Assembly (NCBI RefSeq): GCF_007483665.1
Contig: NZ_VIQO01000032.1
Span: 62,001-126,000 of the forward strand
Direction of reading: 5' to 3'
Origin: Catellatospora sichuanensis
GTDB lineage: Bacteria; Actinomycetota; Actinomycetes; Mycobacteriales; Micromonosporaceae
Length of the DNA stretch: 64,000 bases
Shown: positions 54,037 to 63,376 of the stretch, one piece after another
Layout: every line of letters starts with the position of its first letter
How positions within the stretch are numbered: position 1 is the first letter of the stretch
Notes under the pieces: generated by a model
Told to the model about the DNA's origin: nothing
The model's input: the letters and a program-made list of their open reading frames with translations, nothing else
Databases searched by the model: none
Program-made: the position numbers and the translations under genes

Positions 54037-57000
54037 ATGAAAGTGCCCCGCAGGTCTGCCCGCTCTCACCTCTTTGCTCAGCTCGATCGAATGTTCGGGG
54101 GGCTGTCCGGTCGGGCCGCCGCAACGTTCGCAGCGTTGTCGCTGGTCGCCGGGCTGTTGGCCCCCATCGCGGCGCACGCCGCGGCGCCCGCCGATGACGG
54201 CCGGCTCAACGTGCTGTTGTTCTACAAGTCCAATTTCCACGCCTCTCACGTGCAGGCGCGGCAGGCTGTGCGTGACCTGGTCACCCAGCTCGGCACGCAG
54301 TACGGCCAGCCGGTGGAGATCCAGGAGACCGAGGACCCGGCGGTGTTCAACACCGCGAACCTCGCCAACCGCGACACGGTGGTCTTCGCACAGACCGGTG
54401 GTGTCCTGTTCAACGCGCCACAGCGCAGCGCGCTGGAGGCCTACATCCGCGGCGGCGGCGGCTTCATGGGCATGCACTACACCGGCTGGTCGGCCGGTGA
54501 GAGCGAGCACGACGTCAACCCGTTCTACGCCCGCCTCATCGGCGCCGCTTCCGAAGGGCACCCGGAGAACCCCGGTGTGCGGCCGGGCCGCGTGTTCGTG
54601 ACGAACACCAGCCACCCGCTGACGCAGGGCGTGACGGCGAGCATCACCCGCAGCGACGAGTGGTACGACTGGGTCGTCAACCCGGCGCCCTGGGTGCGCA
54701 CCCTGATCCAGGCCGACGAGTCCTCGTACGGCATGGGCCGTCAGGGCTCCATGCACCCGCTCACCTGGTGCCAGCAGATCGACTCCGGCCGGTCCTGGTA
54801 CACCTCCATGGGACACGAGGGCACCGCGTACGCCGAGTCGTACATGCGCGCCCAGATGAAGAACGGCCTCGCCTACGCCGCCAAACTGCTGCCCGCGGAC
54901 TGCTCACCGCCGACGAAGGACCAGGCCGGCGCATGGAGCGGCGTCACCCCGTGGCCGCTGGTCCCGATCAACATGGCACTGACCTCCGACGGCCGGGTGC
55001 AGTCGTTCGGCAGCGTCGGCGGCTGGGGCAACGACACCACGCCGTACGACTGGACCGGCAACGACTCGGTCACCCAGGGCGGCCAGATGGAGGTCGACGT
55101 CTGGAACCCCGACCAGCCACGCAACCTGGCGAACCTGCGCAACGGGATCCTGCCGAACACCACGTACACCGACCTGTTCTGCGCCATGCAGGTGCAGTTC
55201 CCGCACGACCACTCCACCATGACGGTCGGCGGGGACGACGGACTGGGAGGAAACGCGCCGAATGACGGAGCGATCGGCGTCACCAGCTACACCACGAACA
55301 ACGGGCTGCAGAACGAGGCGCCCATGAACTTCCCCCGGTGGTACCCGACCGGCACCACCATGCCCAACGGCGACGTCGTCGTGCAGGGTGGAAGCCTCCG
55401 CGGCGGGCCCGGCGGGCCCGGTGTCCTCACCCCGGAGATCTACACCCCGGAGCAGGGCTCGGGCTGGAAGAAGCTCGACGGCGCCAGGAGCCCGGCCGCG
55501 TACGGTGACGGCGGAGCCGACCACGCCGGCGCGGACGAGAACCGCTGGTGGTACCCCCGCGCGTTCGTGTCCCCGACCACCGGGACGCTGTTCAACATCA
55601 GCGGTACGCAGATGTTCGAGCTCAACCCCTACGGCAACGGCGGCACCGGCCAGATGACGCTGCGTGGCACCCTGCCCACCGGCGTCTCCAACCAGGGCGC
55701 CAACGGCAACCCGGTCGGCGCCACGTCCACCGCCACGATGTACCGGCCCGGCAAGATCCTCCAGGTCGGCGGCGGCTGGTGGGGCAACGGCGGCGGCCCC
55801 GACGGCGCCCGGGCCGGCTTCATCGTCGACATCACCGGCGGCACCGCCAACCCGGTCATCACGGCGACCCAGCCGATGAAGTACCAGCGCCACTGGGCGA
55901 CCTCGACGCTGCTGCCCGACGGCAGGGTGCTGGTCACCGGCGGCGCCCGGGAGAACAACGGCAACGGCGGATACGTCACCAACCCCGAGATCTGGAACCC
56001 GGACACCGGCACCTGGACCGAGGTCGTCCTGCCGCACGAGCGCGCCCGGCTCTACCACTCCACCGCCCTGCTCCTGCCCGACGGCCGGGTCATGATCGGC
56101 GGCGGCGGCGCGCCCGGTCCGCGCAACTACACCGACGTGGAGTACTACTCCCCGTCGTACCTGTTCGACGGCAACAACCCCGCCCCGCGCCCCGTGATCT
56201 CCGCCGCGCCCGCGAAGATCGGCTACAACGGCACCTTCCAGATCACCGCGACCGGCACGGTCTCGCGCGTCGCGCTGGTCCGCAACGGTTCCGTGACGCA
56301 CGGGTTCAACAACGACCAGAACTTCCAGAACCTGGCGTTCAGCCAGTCCGGTGGCACGGTGAACATCACGTCGCCGCTCAACGGCAACTACGCACCGCCC
56401 GGTGCGTACATGCTGTTCGTCTTCGACGCCGCCGGCACCCCGTCGGTCGCGAAGATCGTGAAGATCGACCCCTCGGTGATCATGACGCAGCTCAACCCGC
56501 GGGTCGTCGACCAGTTCGAGTACCCGCGCCTGCCCGCCGAATGGCGCACCAACAACCCTCCCGCGACCGTCGACGTCGCCGCCGGCAACAGCCGGATGGT
56601 GCCCTGGTCGGTCGTGAGCCCGGTCCAGCTGGTGCGCGGCACCGCCACCGGTCAGGGCGGCCTGGGCCTCACCGGCTATCAGCTGGCCCTGGGCACCTCG
56701 GGCAGCATCAGACGCACCGTCAACGATCTCACTCCCGGAAGCACGTACCGGATATCGCTGCGCTACGCACGCGACGCCCGGTCGACCGGGACCGCCGCGG
56801 CGACGGCCACACTGTCGATCGGCAGCCTGAGCACCACGCTCACCGCCACGACAGCGCTGCCGTCGACAGCCGCCTACGGCACCTACTCCGGCACCTTCAC
56901 GGCCGCGACTGCCTCCCAGACGCTCAGCCTGACGGCTCCGGGCACCGGCGCCAGCCTGATGATCGACGACCTGGTGATCGTCGGCGACAACGCCCCACCG

Positions 57001-58341
57001 CCGGCCACCGGCATCCCCGTCCGCTACGAGTTCGAGGAAGGCCAGGGCACCACCGCCGCCAACACCGGCCCCGCCAGCGGGGTAGGGGCAGCCGTCCTGA
57101 CCGGGACCACCGGCTGGTCCACCAACGGTGTCCTCGGCAAGGCCGTCAACCTGCCCGGTGGCAGCACCGCGAACGCGGTGGACCTGCCGGACAACCTGCT
57201 GCAGGGCGCGTCGAACTTCTCCACCGGCTTCTGGGTCCGCCCCGACACCAAGTCCAACTGGACCGGCCTGTTCCACATCGGTGACGGACTCGGCTCCGCC
57301 GGGAGCTACTTCCAGATCCAGATGCAGACCCAGGCAAGTGGAAGCACCGGCCTCGCCGTCACCTTCAAAGCGAAGACCGGCCCGGAGGAGCGGATCTACG
57401 CCACTCCGGCTCAGGACGTGGCCGCCAACCAGTGGAGCCATGTGGCCTTCACCCGCCAAGGCTCGATCGGCACGCTGTACCTCAACGGCGTGGTGATCGC
57501 GACCCGTACCGACCTGACCATCGGCATGACCGAGGTCGGTCCGACGGCCAACAACTGGCTCGGTCGCAACGGCTACGGGGACGCGGCATTCGACGGTCTG
57601 ATGGACGACGTGCGCGTGTACACGTCCACGCTGACCGCCGCGGACGTCGCCGCGATGTACAACGAAGGCGTCGCCGTCCGGTACACCTTCGACGAGAACA
57701 CGGGCACCACCGCCGCGAACACGGGAGCGAAGTCGTCGATCGGCGCAGCCTCCTTCCTGGGTACGACCGGCTGGAGCGCAGCCGGCCGGTACGGTAGCGC
57801 GGTGTCGCTGCCGGGCGGTGCCGCGAGCACGAACAACCAGGTCCGGCTGCCGGACAACATCGAGGCCGGCCTGGACGAACAGTTCACCGTGTCCTTCTGG
57901 GCGCGCCCGGACACGCTTCCGAGCTGGGTGCCGCTGTTGCAGATCGGCAGCAGCACGGACACGTTCTTCCTGATCCAGTCGGCCACGAACGGTTCGACCA
58001 CCGGGTTCGGGGCCACGTTCAAGGCACCGGGGGTGGCCACACAGGAACGGCTCCTGCTCGGTGCGGGCAGAGACCTGCCGCTCAACGAGTGGACGCACGT
58101 GGTGTTCACGATGAGCGGATCGACGGGGAAGATCTACTTCAACGGCGTCCTGCAGGCCACCCGTACCGATTTCACCATCGGCATCGGTGACGTGGGCGTG
58201 GGCGGCAACACCACGGCCAACTTTGTCGGTGGGACGAGCTGGGGGGATTCGAGGTTCGACGGGTTGATCGACGACCTCCGGTTGTACGGTTACGAGCTCA
58301 GCGCCGAGCAGGTAACGCAGCTGCATGCGGGTCGCCGGTGA
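54037..58341 (+). CDS. Secreted ThuA, copper-radical (galactose) oxidase and LamG fusion
   Basis: This 1434-residue protein has a signal peptide ending near AHA (residue 50). A ThuA-like domain follows (about 57-286). Next is a kelch-type copper-radical oxidase with DUF1929 end (about 292-818). Its galactose-oxidase positions are present: Cys382 (DLFCAMQ) for the Cys-Tyr crosslink with Tyr436 (FPRWYPTG), axial Tyr673 and His674 (RLYHSTALLLPDGRV), and His755 (SVTHGFNNDQ). A carbohydrate-binding-like beta domain (about 824-985) and two LamG domains (about 991-1210 and 1212-1434) complete it. It should oxidise primary alcohols of sugars or glycans to aldehydes with O2. Tailing LamG domains suggest polymer binding. 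Confidence 0.9.
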   Translation: MKVPRRSARSHLFAQLDRMFGGLSGRAAATFAALSLVAGLLAPIAAHAAAPADDGRLNVLLFYKSNFHASHVQARQAVRDLVTQLGTQYGQPVEIQETEDPAVFNTANLANRDTVVFAQTGGVLFNAPQRSALEAYIRGGGGFMGMHYTGWSAGESEHDVNPFYARLIGAASEGHPENPGVRPGRVFVTNTSHPLTQGVTASITRSDEWYDWVVNPAPWVRTLIQADESSYGMGRQGSMHPLTWCQQIDSGRSWYTSMGHEGTAYAESYMRAQMKNGLAYAAKLLPADCSPPTKDQAGAWSGVTPWPLVPINMALTSDGRVQSFGSVGGWGNDTTPYDWTGNDSVTQGGQMEVDVWNPDQPRNLANLRNGILPNTTYTDLFCAMQVQFPHDHSTMTVGGDDGLGGNAPNDGAIGVTSYTTNNGLQNEAPMNFPRWYPTGTTMPNGDVVVQGGSLRGGPGGPGVLTPEIYTPEQGSGWKKLDGARSPAAYGDGGADHAGADENRWWYPRAFVSPTTGTLFNISGTQMFELNPYGNGGTGQMTLRGTLPTGVSNQGANGNPVGATSTATMYRPGKILQVGGGWWGNGGGPDGARAGFIVDITGGTANPVITATQPMKYQRHWATSTLLPDGRVLVTGGARENNGNGGYVTNPEIWNPDTGTWTEVVLPHERARLYHSTALLLPDGRVMIGGGGAPGPRNYTDVEYYSPSYLFDGNNPAPRPVISAAPAKIGYNGTFQITATGTVSRVALVRNGSVTHGFNNDQNFQNLAFSQSGGTVNITSPLNGNYAPPGAYMLFVFDAAGTPSVAKIVKIDPSVIMTQLNPRVVDQFEYPRLPAEWRTNNPPATVDVAAGNSRMVPWSVVSPVQLVRGTATGQGGLGLTGYQLALGTSGSIRRTVNDLTPGSTYRISLRYARDARSTGTAAATATLSIGSLSTTLTATTALPSTAAYGTYSGTFTAATASQTLSLTAPGTGASLMIDDLVIVGDNAPPPATGIPVRYEFEEGQGTTAANTGPASGVGAAVLTGTTGWSTNGVLGKAVNLPGGSTANAVDLPDNLLQGASNFSTGFWVRPDTKSNWTGLFHIGDGLGSAGSYFQIQMQTQASGSTGLAVTFKAKTGPEERIYATPAQDVAANQWSHVAFTRQGSIGTLYLNGVVIATRTDLTIGMTEVGPTANNWLGRNGYGDAAFDGLMDDVRVYTSTLTAADVAAMYNEGVAVRYTFDENTGTTAANTGAKSSIGAASFLGTTGWSAAGRYGSAVSLPGGAASTNNQVRLPDNIEAGLDEQFTVSFWARPDTLPSWVPLLQIGSSTDTFFLIQSATNGSTTGFGATFKAPGVATQERLLLGAGRDLPLNEWTHVVFTMSGSTGKIYFNGVLQATRTDFTIGIGDVGVGGNTTANFVGGTSWGDSRFDGLIDDLRLYGYELSAEQVTQLHAGRR

Positions 58342-58393
58342 GCGCGCCGCTGGGGTAAAGGCACCCCGTCGGCTCGGAGTCCGTCCGACGCCT

Positions 58394-58441
58394 GGCGGCC
58401 TGCCGGATGAGGTGACACATCACCGCATCCGGCAGGCCGCC
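58394..58441. terminator. Bidirectional terminator between convergent genes
   Basis: GGCGGCCTGCCGGATG pairs perfectly with CATCCGGCAGGCCGCC; after one mismatch, GGTGA pairs with TCACC around a CACA loop. It lies between the oxidase stop and the minus-strand permease stop. Confidence 0.85.
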
Positions 58442-58502
58442 GGGGCGTGGTCCGGGCGAGCACGCGCAGGACAGGTCTACCGCGGGCACGCCGGGTGGCA
58501 GC

Positions 58503-59714
58503 TCACTGAGCTGATCGGGCCGGCGGCGCCGATCGGACGGACCGCCGCTGCCGGTGGACCTGCCAGCCGGTGGCGACCACCGCGATCGCGAGGCCGGCCA
58601 CCGGCCCGGTCGGCGAGCCGGCGACGGTCAGCGCGGTCGCGGCCAGTCCGGCGGGCAGCCAGGTCCACACCGGCACCAGCCGTGCCGGCCGGCCCTGTCG
58701 CCGCCGCCAGCCCTCGACCGCCATCGGGATGATCAGCGGTGGCAGGGTGGCGGCCAGCACGGTCAGCCAGGTCAGTAGCGCCCGGTCGAAGCGCGCCGCG
58801 GCCAGCGTGCCGCCGAGGATCGCCACGATCGCCATCCCGGCGGTGGCCGACAGCCGGGGCCAGACCGCCCGCAGCGCGAGCACGCCGGAGAAGGTGGTGG
58901 TCAGCGCGGGCGCGAACACCCCGACGGTGACGAAGATGTTGCCGTAGACCGCGATGCCTGGCGCGTTGGCCAGCACCGCGACCACGTCGGCGCTGCCGGT
59001 GCGCAGCCAGACCCCGGCGCCGGCCGCGGCGACTCCGATGGCCGGCCCGACCAGCAGCGCCACGCAGATCGCCAGGTCCCGCCGGGTGGCCAGGCCACGG
59101 CTGAAGTCCGGGGCGCGCAGGGCGAACACCGCGACGTAGCCGACGATCGCGGCTATGTCGGCGAGGGTGGCCCAGCCGCCCGGGTCGGCGGTCACCGGCG
59201 CGGCGTCCGGGCGCAGCAGCAGGATGCACACCGCAACCAGTGCCAGCGCCGCGACCGTGGTCAGTACCGTGATCCGGTTGTTCCATCGGCCTGGCATGAA
59301 CGACGCGGCCAGCACGGCGCCGGCCAGCAGCAGCGCGCCGGCCGGTCCGGGCAGTCCGGTGACCTTGGCCAGCGATGCGCCGCCAAGGCCGACGTTGAAG
59401 CCGTTCCAGCCGATCATCGCGGCGGCGAGCACTGCGCCGAGCAGGACGCCGGCCAGGTCGGGCAGGTAGCGAGGGGCTAGCTCGGTGAGGGCGGCGTTCT
59501 CCCCGTACGGCTGGCGCAGCCCCAGTGCGCCCTGCCCGAACAGCAGCGCCGCCATCAGGGCCGCGCCGCCGAGCAGCGCGAGCAGTGGGACGGCGCCGTC
59601 GTGCCGGCGGGCCATTCCGGCGCCCAGGATCAGCGCGGCGGGCGCGGCCCCCAGCCCGAGCCAGGCGCCTGCTGCCGCGCTCCATCGGCGGGCCGGCGCC
59701 GGTGCCCGGTTCAG
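58503..59714 (-). CDS. NCS1-like (cytosine/HMP permease type) transporter
   Basis: About 403 residues with roughly twelve membrane segments, including GAWLGLGAAPAALILGAG, PRYLPDLAGVLLGAVLAAAM, IGWNGFNVGLGGASLAK and IVGYVAVFALRAPDFSRGLA. The GWNGFN and RAPDFSRG segments recall CodB/CytX members of the NCS1 family, carriers for nucleobases, thiamine precursors or hydantoins. No ATG or GTG exists at the family's usual start; the frame suggests CTG 59,714, whose CTGA overlaps the ATPase stop. The start is therefore uncertain. It is downstream of the NMT1-type ABC genes, and the substrates may be related. Confidence 0.6.
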   Translation of the reverse strand: MNRAPAPARRWSAAAGAWLGLGAAPAALILGAGMARRHDGAVPLLALLGGAALMAALLFGQGALGLRQPYGENAALTELAPRYLPDLAGVLLGAVLAAAMIGWNGFNVGLGGASLAKVTGLPGPAGALLLAGAVLAASFMPGRWNNRITVLTTVAALALVAVCILLLRPDAAPVTADPGGWATLADIAAIVGYVAVFALRAPDFSRGLATRRDLAICVALLVGPAIGVAAAGAGVWLRTGSADVVAVLANAPGIAVYGNIFVTVGVFAPALTTTFSGVLALRAVWPRLSATAGMAIVAILGGTLAAARFDRALLTWLTVLAATLPPLIIPMAVEGWRRRQGRPARLVPVWTWLPAGLAATALTVAGSPTGPVAGLAIAVVATGWQVHRQRRSVRSAPPARSAQ

Positions 59715-60499
59715 TGGTTTGCTCCGGCCCCGAGCAGGCCGCGGATTTCGGTGGCGTACCGGTCGAAGCGCTGGTCGGACATGACCTTGGCGTAGTCGCG
59801 CTCGGCCGGCAGGTCGACGTCGATGGTCCGCATGATCCGGCCGGGCCGGGGGCTCATCACCTCGACCCTGGTGCCGAGGAAGACCGCTTCGGCGATGGAG
59901 TGCGTGACGAGCAGGATGGTGGTGCCGGTTTCCCGCCAGATCCGGTTGAGTTCGGCGTTGAGCTGTTCGCGGGTCAGCGCGTCCAGTGCGCCGAACGGCT
60001 CGTCCATCAGCAGCACTGACGGCTGGTGCAGCAGCGCGCGGCACAGTGCGACCCGCTGCTGCATGCCGCCGGACAGCTCGTGCGGCAGCGCGTCCTCGAA
60101 GCCGGTGAGCCCGGTGAGGTCGATCAGTTCGTCGGCGCGCCGGGCTGCCTGCCGCCGGTCCATGCCCCGGATCTCGGCCTGCAGCAGGATGTTCTTGCGC
60201 GCGCCCCGCCAGTCCAGCAGGGCGGCGCGCTGGAACACGTACCCGATCTCCTTCTGGGCGCCGGTGACCGGACGTCCCATCAACGAGACCGTGCCGGAGG
60301 TCGGCGCCACCAACCCTGCGACGATCTTGAGCAGGGTGGACTTGCCGCAGCCGGACGGGCCGACGATGGTCACGAACTCGCCGGGGGCGACCCGCATCGT
60401 GACGTCGTCCACCGCGACGGTCTGGGTGCGCTTGGACTGGAAGCGCACGGTCAGGCCGGTGATGTCCACCGCCGGCGCGGGCGTTGACGGGACGGTCAC
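59711..60499 (-). CDS. ABC transporter ATP-binding protein (nitrate/taurine/HMP type)
   Basis: This 262-residue protein has Walker A GPSGCGKST, signature LSGGMQQRVALCRAL and Walker B VLLMDEPFGALD, as in SsuB/TauB/ThiZ-like ATPases. It starts at GTG 60,499, four bases after the binding-protein stop, and ends overlapping the NCS1-like gene. Confidence 0.9.
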   Translation of the reverse strand: MTVPSTPAPAVDITGLTVRFQSKRTQTVAVDDVTMRVAPGEFVTIVGPSGCGKSTLLKIVAGLVAPTSGTVSLMGRPVTGAQKEIGYVFQRAALLDWRGARKNILLQAEIRGMDRRQAARRADELIDLTGLTGFEDALPHELSGGMQQRVALCRALLHQPSVLLMDEPFGALDALTREQLNAELNRIWRETGTTILLVTHSIAEAVFLGTRVEVMSPRPGRIMRTIDVDLPAERDYAKVMSDQRFDRYATEIRGLLGAGANH

Positions 60500-60503
60500 C
60501 GGC

Positions 60504-61502
60504 TCAGCCCTTCGTCGCGAACGTGCCGGACCAGTACTTGCTCGGCGCGCCCGCGTCCTTCAACTCGGCGTGCTTGGTCATCAGGTTGATGGTCTCGGTC
60601 CACTTGGCCTCGGCGTTGACGCCCGGCGACGCCGTGTCGACCAGCGGCAGGCACAGCGTGAGCTGCTTGATCAGCACGTCCTTGGCCGGCTCGTTCTCGG
60701 CGAGCTTCTCCATCGCGGCAGCCGCGCCCGGGATGTCCTTGGCTGCCTCGGACCAGGACTTCTGGGTGGCCCGGACGACGGCCTTCACCAGCTCCGGATC
60801 CTTGGCCAGTGTGTCGTCGTGCACGACCAGGCCGGTGCCGAGCAGGTTGAGCCCGAAATCGGCGAACAGCAGATGGTTGACCTTCTTGCCGGTCTTGGCC
60901 TCGATGGTCGGGGCCTGGTCGTGGAAGAAGCCCTGGATCGCGTCGACCTTGCCTTCGGCCAGCGCGGCGATCTTCCCAGCCGCGTCGACGTTGACGACCT
61001 TCACCTCGGCGGGGTCGACGCCGTTGGCCTTGAGCAGCGCGGGGAAGGTCGCATACATCGCGTCTCCCGGCGTGCCGCCGACGGTTTTGCCCTTGAGGTC
61101 GCTGATCTTGGTGATGTTCTTGTCGGCCAGGAACTCGACCGACGACGGCCCCTTCTGCAGGAACACCCCGACGCTTTTCACCTTCATCCCGGTGGTGATG
61201 GCCTTGAGCAGCGGGGGAGTGTCCGCCCAGCCGAAGTCGGTCTGCTGCTGGGCCACGGCCTGGATGGTCTTGCCGGAGCCGCCGCCTGCCTTGATCACCA
61301 GGTCGATGCCCTCGGCCTGGTAGAAACCCTTGTCGAGGCCGTAGTAGAACGGCGCATGCTCGCCGTACGGAACCCAGTTGAGGGTCAGCGTGACCTTCTT
61401 GTTCTCGCCGGGCGCGGCGGGCTGGTCGTTGGTGCCCGGAGCGCAGGCGGCGGCGCCCAGCAGCAGCGCGAACGCGGCCGCCAGCACGGGAAGTCTTCTC
61501 AT
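60504..61502 (-). CDS. NMT1/THI5-type substrate-binding lipoprotein
   Basis: This 332-residue protein has a lipoprotein signal with LLLGAAACAPG and Cys20. The body begins VTLTLNWVPYGEHAPFYYGL and DKGFYQAEGIDLVIKAGGGS, typical of NMT1/THI5-like binding proteins that bind pyrimidines (thiamine precursors), taurine or riboflavin. GDAMYATFPALLK and VDAIQGFFHDQAP continue the fold. No thiamine riboswitch was found upstream, so the ligand is open. Confidence 0.85.
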   Translation of the reverse strand: MRRLPVLAAAFALLLGAAACAPGTNDQPAAPGENKKVTLTLNWVPYGEHAPFYYGLDKGFYQAEGIDLVIKAGGGSGKTIQAVAQQQTDFGWADTPPLLKAITTGMKVKSVGVFLQKGPSSVEFLADKNITKISDLKGKTVGGTPGDAMYATFPALLKANGVDPAEVKVVNVDAAGKIAALAEGKVDAIQGFFHDQAPTIEAKTGKKVNHLLFADFGLNLLGTGLVVHDDTLAKDPELVKAVVRATQKSWSEAAKDIPGAAAAMEKLAENEPAKDVLIKQLTLCLPLVDTASPGVNAEAKWTETINLMTKHAELKDAGAPSKYWSGTFATKG

Positions 61503-61544
61503 TAGGTTGGTCCTCCTAGCGCGGCGACGGGAGGCTAATCCCCG

Positions 61545-62432
61545 TCAGGATGTGGTGAGCGGAACCCCGGACCGCCTGCTGGCGTGCCACGGGATGAGTG
61601 CTGCCTCGGTCACCTCGACGATCGCGAACAGCACGATGCCGATCAGTGACATCAGGAACAGGTCGGCGAACAGCAGGGCCGAGTCGAGGTTGCCGTTGGC
61701 AAGCAGGAGCACGTATCCCAGGCCTTCGTTCGCGCCGACGAACTCGCCGACCACGGCGCCCACCACCGCGAGGGTGACGGCCACCTTCACCCCGGCCATC
61801 AGGTGCGGCAGGGCATTGGGGAATCTGATCTTCTGAAAGGTCTGCCACGGGCTCGCGCCCATGGTCTTGGACAGGTCCACCAGCTCGGGGTCGGTGGACC
61901 GAAGCCCGGCGACCCCGGAGATGACCACCGGGAAGAACGCGATCAGCACCGCGAGAATGATCTTCGGGGCCAGACCGAAGCCGAACCAGACGATCAGCAG
62001 CGGAGCGATGGCGATCTTGGGAATGACCTGAGCGAACAGCACTATCGGGTAGAGCGCCCGCTCCATGGTGCGCGAGTAGGCGATCAGGACGGCGGTGAGC
62101 AGGCCCAACAGCACGGCCAGCACGAAGCCGATGACGGTCTCGTAGAGCGTGACGTAGGTGTTCAGCCAGAGGAATGCTCGTTTCTCGACCATCGTCTGCC
62201 ACACCTGCGCCGGGGTCGGCACCAGGTAGTGCGGGACGGTGCCGCTCTCCGACAGCGCCCACCACCCCGCGAACACGATGCCCAGCAGCAGTGCGGGCCG
62301 CCACAGCGCATCGCCGAACCGGACCAGCCGCGTCAGCGGCTGGACGGGAGTTCGCTGGGCCAGCGTGGGTTGACCGGCTGCGCGCGCCGCCGCGCTGCCA
62401 ACGGTTGATCCACTTGCTGATCCATGGTGCAC
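61545..62432 (-). CDS. ABC transporter permease (SsuC/TauC/ThiX type)
   Basis: This 295-residue protein has about six membrane segments and the inner-membrane permease motif GASPWQTFQKIRFPNALPHL, an EAA-type loop that docks the ATPase. A GTG at 62,432 with AGGAGGAG six bases upstream is the start; the other frame here is a shadow. It is the first gene of the transporter operon and is preceded by a LacI-type operator and promoter. Confidence 0.9.
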   Translation of the reverse strand: MHHGSASGSTVGSAAARAAGQPTLAQRTPVQPLTRLVRFGDALWRPALLLGIVFAGWWALSESGTVPHYLVPTPAQVWQTMVEKRAFLWLNTYVTLYETVIGFVLAVLLGLLTAVLIAYSRTMERALYPIVLFAQVIPKIAIAPLLIVWFGFGLAPKIILAVLIAFFPVVISGVAGLRSTDPELVDLSKTMGASPWQTFQKIRFPNALPHLMAGVKVAVTLAVVGAVVGEFVGANEGLGYVLLLANGNLDSALLFADLFLMSLIGIVLFAIVEVTEAALIPWHASRRSGVPLTTS

Positions 62433-62475
62433 GGGGGCTCCTCCTGGACGGACGGAAAGTTGCCTGGCGATTGCA

Positions 62476-62489
62476 GGGAAGCGCTTTCC
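62476..62489. promoter_or_regulatory. LacI-type operator
   Basis: GGGAAGCGCTTTCC contains the palindrome AAGCGCTT (62479-62486) with a central CG, the typical core of LacI/GalR operators. It lies just after a promoter and before the ABC permease gene. No LacI gene is visible in the window. Confidence 0.5.
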
Positions 62490-62498
62490 GATGAACGG

Positions 62499-62528
62499 AC
62501 ACTAGAGAGGATGTCGTCCGTCAGGCAA
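62499..62528 (-). promoter_or_regulatory. Promoter of the ABC transporter operon
   Basis: On the minus strand TTGCCT (62523-62528) and TAGTGT (62499-62504) are 18 bases apart, with transcription starting close to the operator at 62,476-62,489. Confidence 0.4.
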
Positions 62529-62596
62529 GGGCTGTCCGGACGGATCTTTATATATTTACATGAAATGTTTGCAGGATCGCGGAACAGCCGGACCCG

Positions 62597-63376
62597 CTAC
62601 CGGACCGGGTAGGTGTTCAGCAGCCCGCACATGCCGTGCCGGCCCTGCTCGCCGGGCGCGGCGAAGCCATGCACCGTGGCGTCGGCCAGGTGATCGGACC
62701 GTCCGGCGGCCAGCGCGTCCAGCTGGGCGGCGGTGTCCCGCGCCGCCCGCAACGCGCCGGCGGCGAACCGCTCCCGCCAGCGGGGTAGGTGCGGCGCCAC
62801 CAGGCGAGCGGCCGCTTGGTGGAAGTCGTGCAGCGGCCCGAGGTCGCCGGCGTCGGCCGCCGCCCGTAACTGCTCGAACCCGAGCACCGCGAGATCGCGC
62901 CGGGCGTACGCGGCGGCCAACGTCGCGCTGGGCGTGCCATCGGCCGGCGGGGCGTCGTCCGGAGCGCCGCCGCCGGGCAGGGTGGCGGCCGCGGCGTACC
63001 GCTCCGGGTCGGCCAGCACCGAGGGTGGAAACGTCAGCACCGCGTCGCCGGCCTCCGGCAGCCCGCTGTTCTGCATCAACACCGTGATCTCCAGGCCGCC
63101 GTGGTTGACCAGGCGATGGATGGTGCCCGGGGTGAACCAGGCCACCGCGCCGGGCCGCAACGGCGTCTGTTTGAAGCCGCTCATCGTCAGCGTCTGGACC
63201 GCGCCGGCGCCGGCCTGCACCACGTAACCCTCGGTGCAGCACAGATGCAGGTGCGGCGTGCCGCCCACCAGGCCGTCGGGCGCGGTGGTGTCGTACACCC
63301 GCAGCTGCGAGACGCCCACGCCGCCGGGCAGCGGCACGATGCCGGCCGGGGAGCCCGGCTCAGTCGAAGTATTCAT
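62597..63376 (-). CDS. Cupin-domain protein (bicupin-like)
   Basis: This 259-residue protein has an N-terminal cupin: GGTPHLHLCCTEGYVVQAGA (with metal-type His) and PGAVAWFTPGTIHRLVNHG. The C-terminal half is a helical domain (AAYARRDLAVLGFEQLRAAA). Such proteins are often dioxygenases or sugar-binding regulators; the role here is unknown. ATG 63,376 overlaps the upstream cupin gene by 17 bases (ATG 63,382 is also possible). Confidence 0.75.
   Translation of the reverse strand: MNTSTEPGSPAGIVPLPGGVGVSQLRVYDTTAPDGLVGGTPHLHLCCTEGYVVQAGAGAVQTLTMSGFKQTPLRPGAVAWFTPGTIHRLVNHGGLEITVLMQNSGLPEAGDAVLTFPPSVLADPERYAAAATLPGGGAPDDAPPADGTPSATLAAAYARRDLAVLGFEQLRAAADAGDLGPLHDFHQAAARLVAPHLPRWRERFAAGALRAARDTAAQLDALAAGRSDHLADATVHGFAAPGEQGRHGMCGLLNTYPVR

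Noticed and set aside
54904-58326. 1140-residue open frame opposite the ThuA-oxidase gene
   Set aside because: It is a GC-rich shadow; the plus strand has clear catalytic motifs.
62433-62596. Thiamine riboswitch before the NMT1-type ABC operon
   Set aside because: The conserved CTGAGA and ACC-TGAACCTGATC motifs are not seen on the minus strand.
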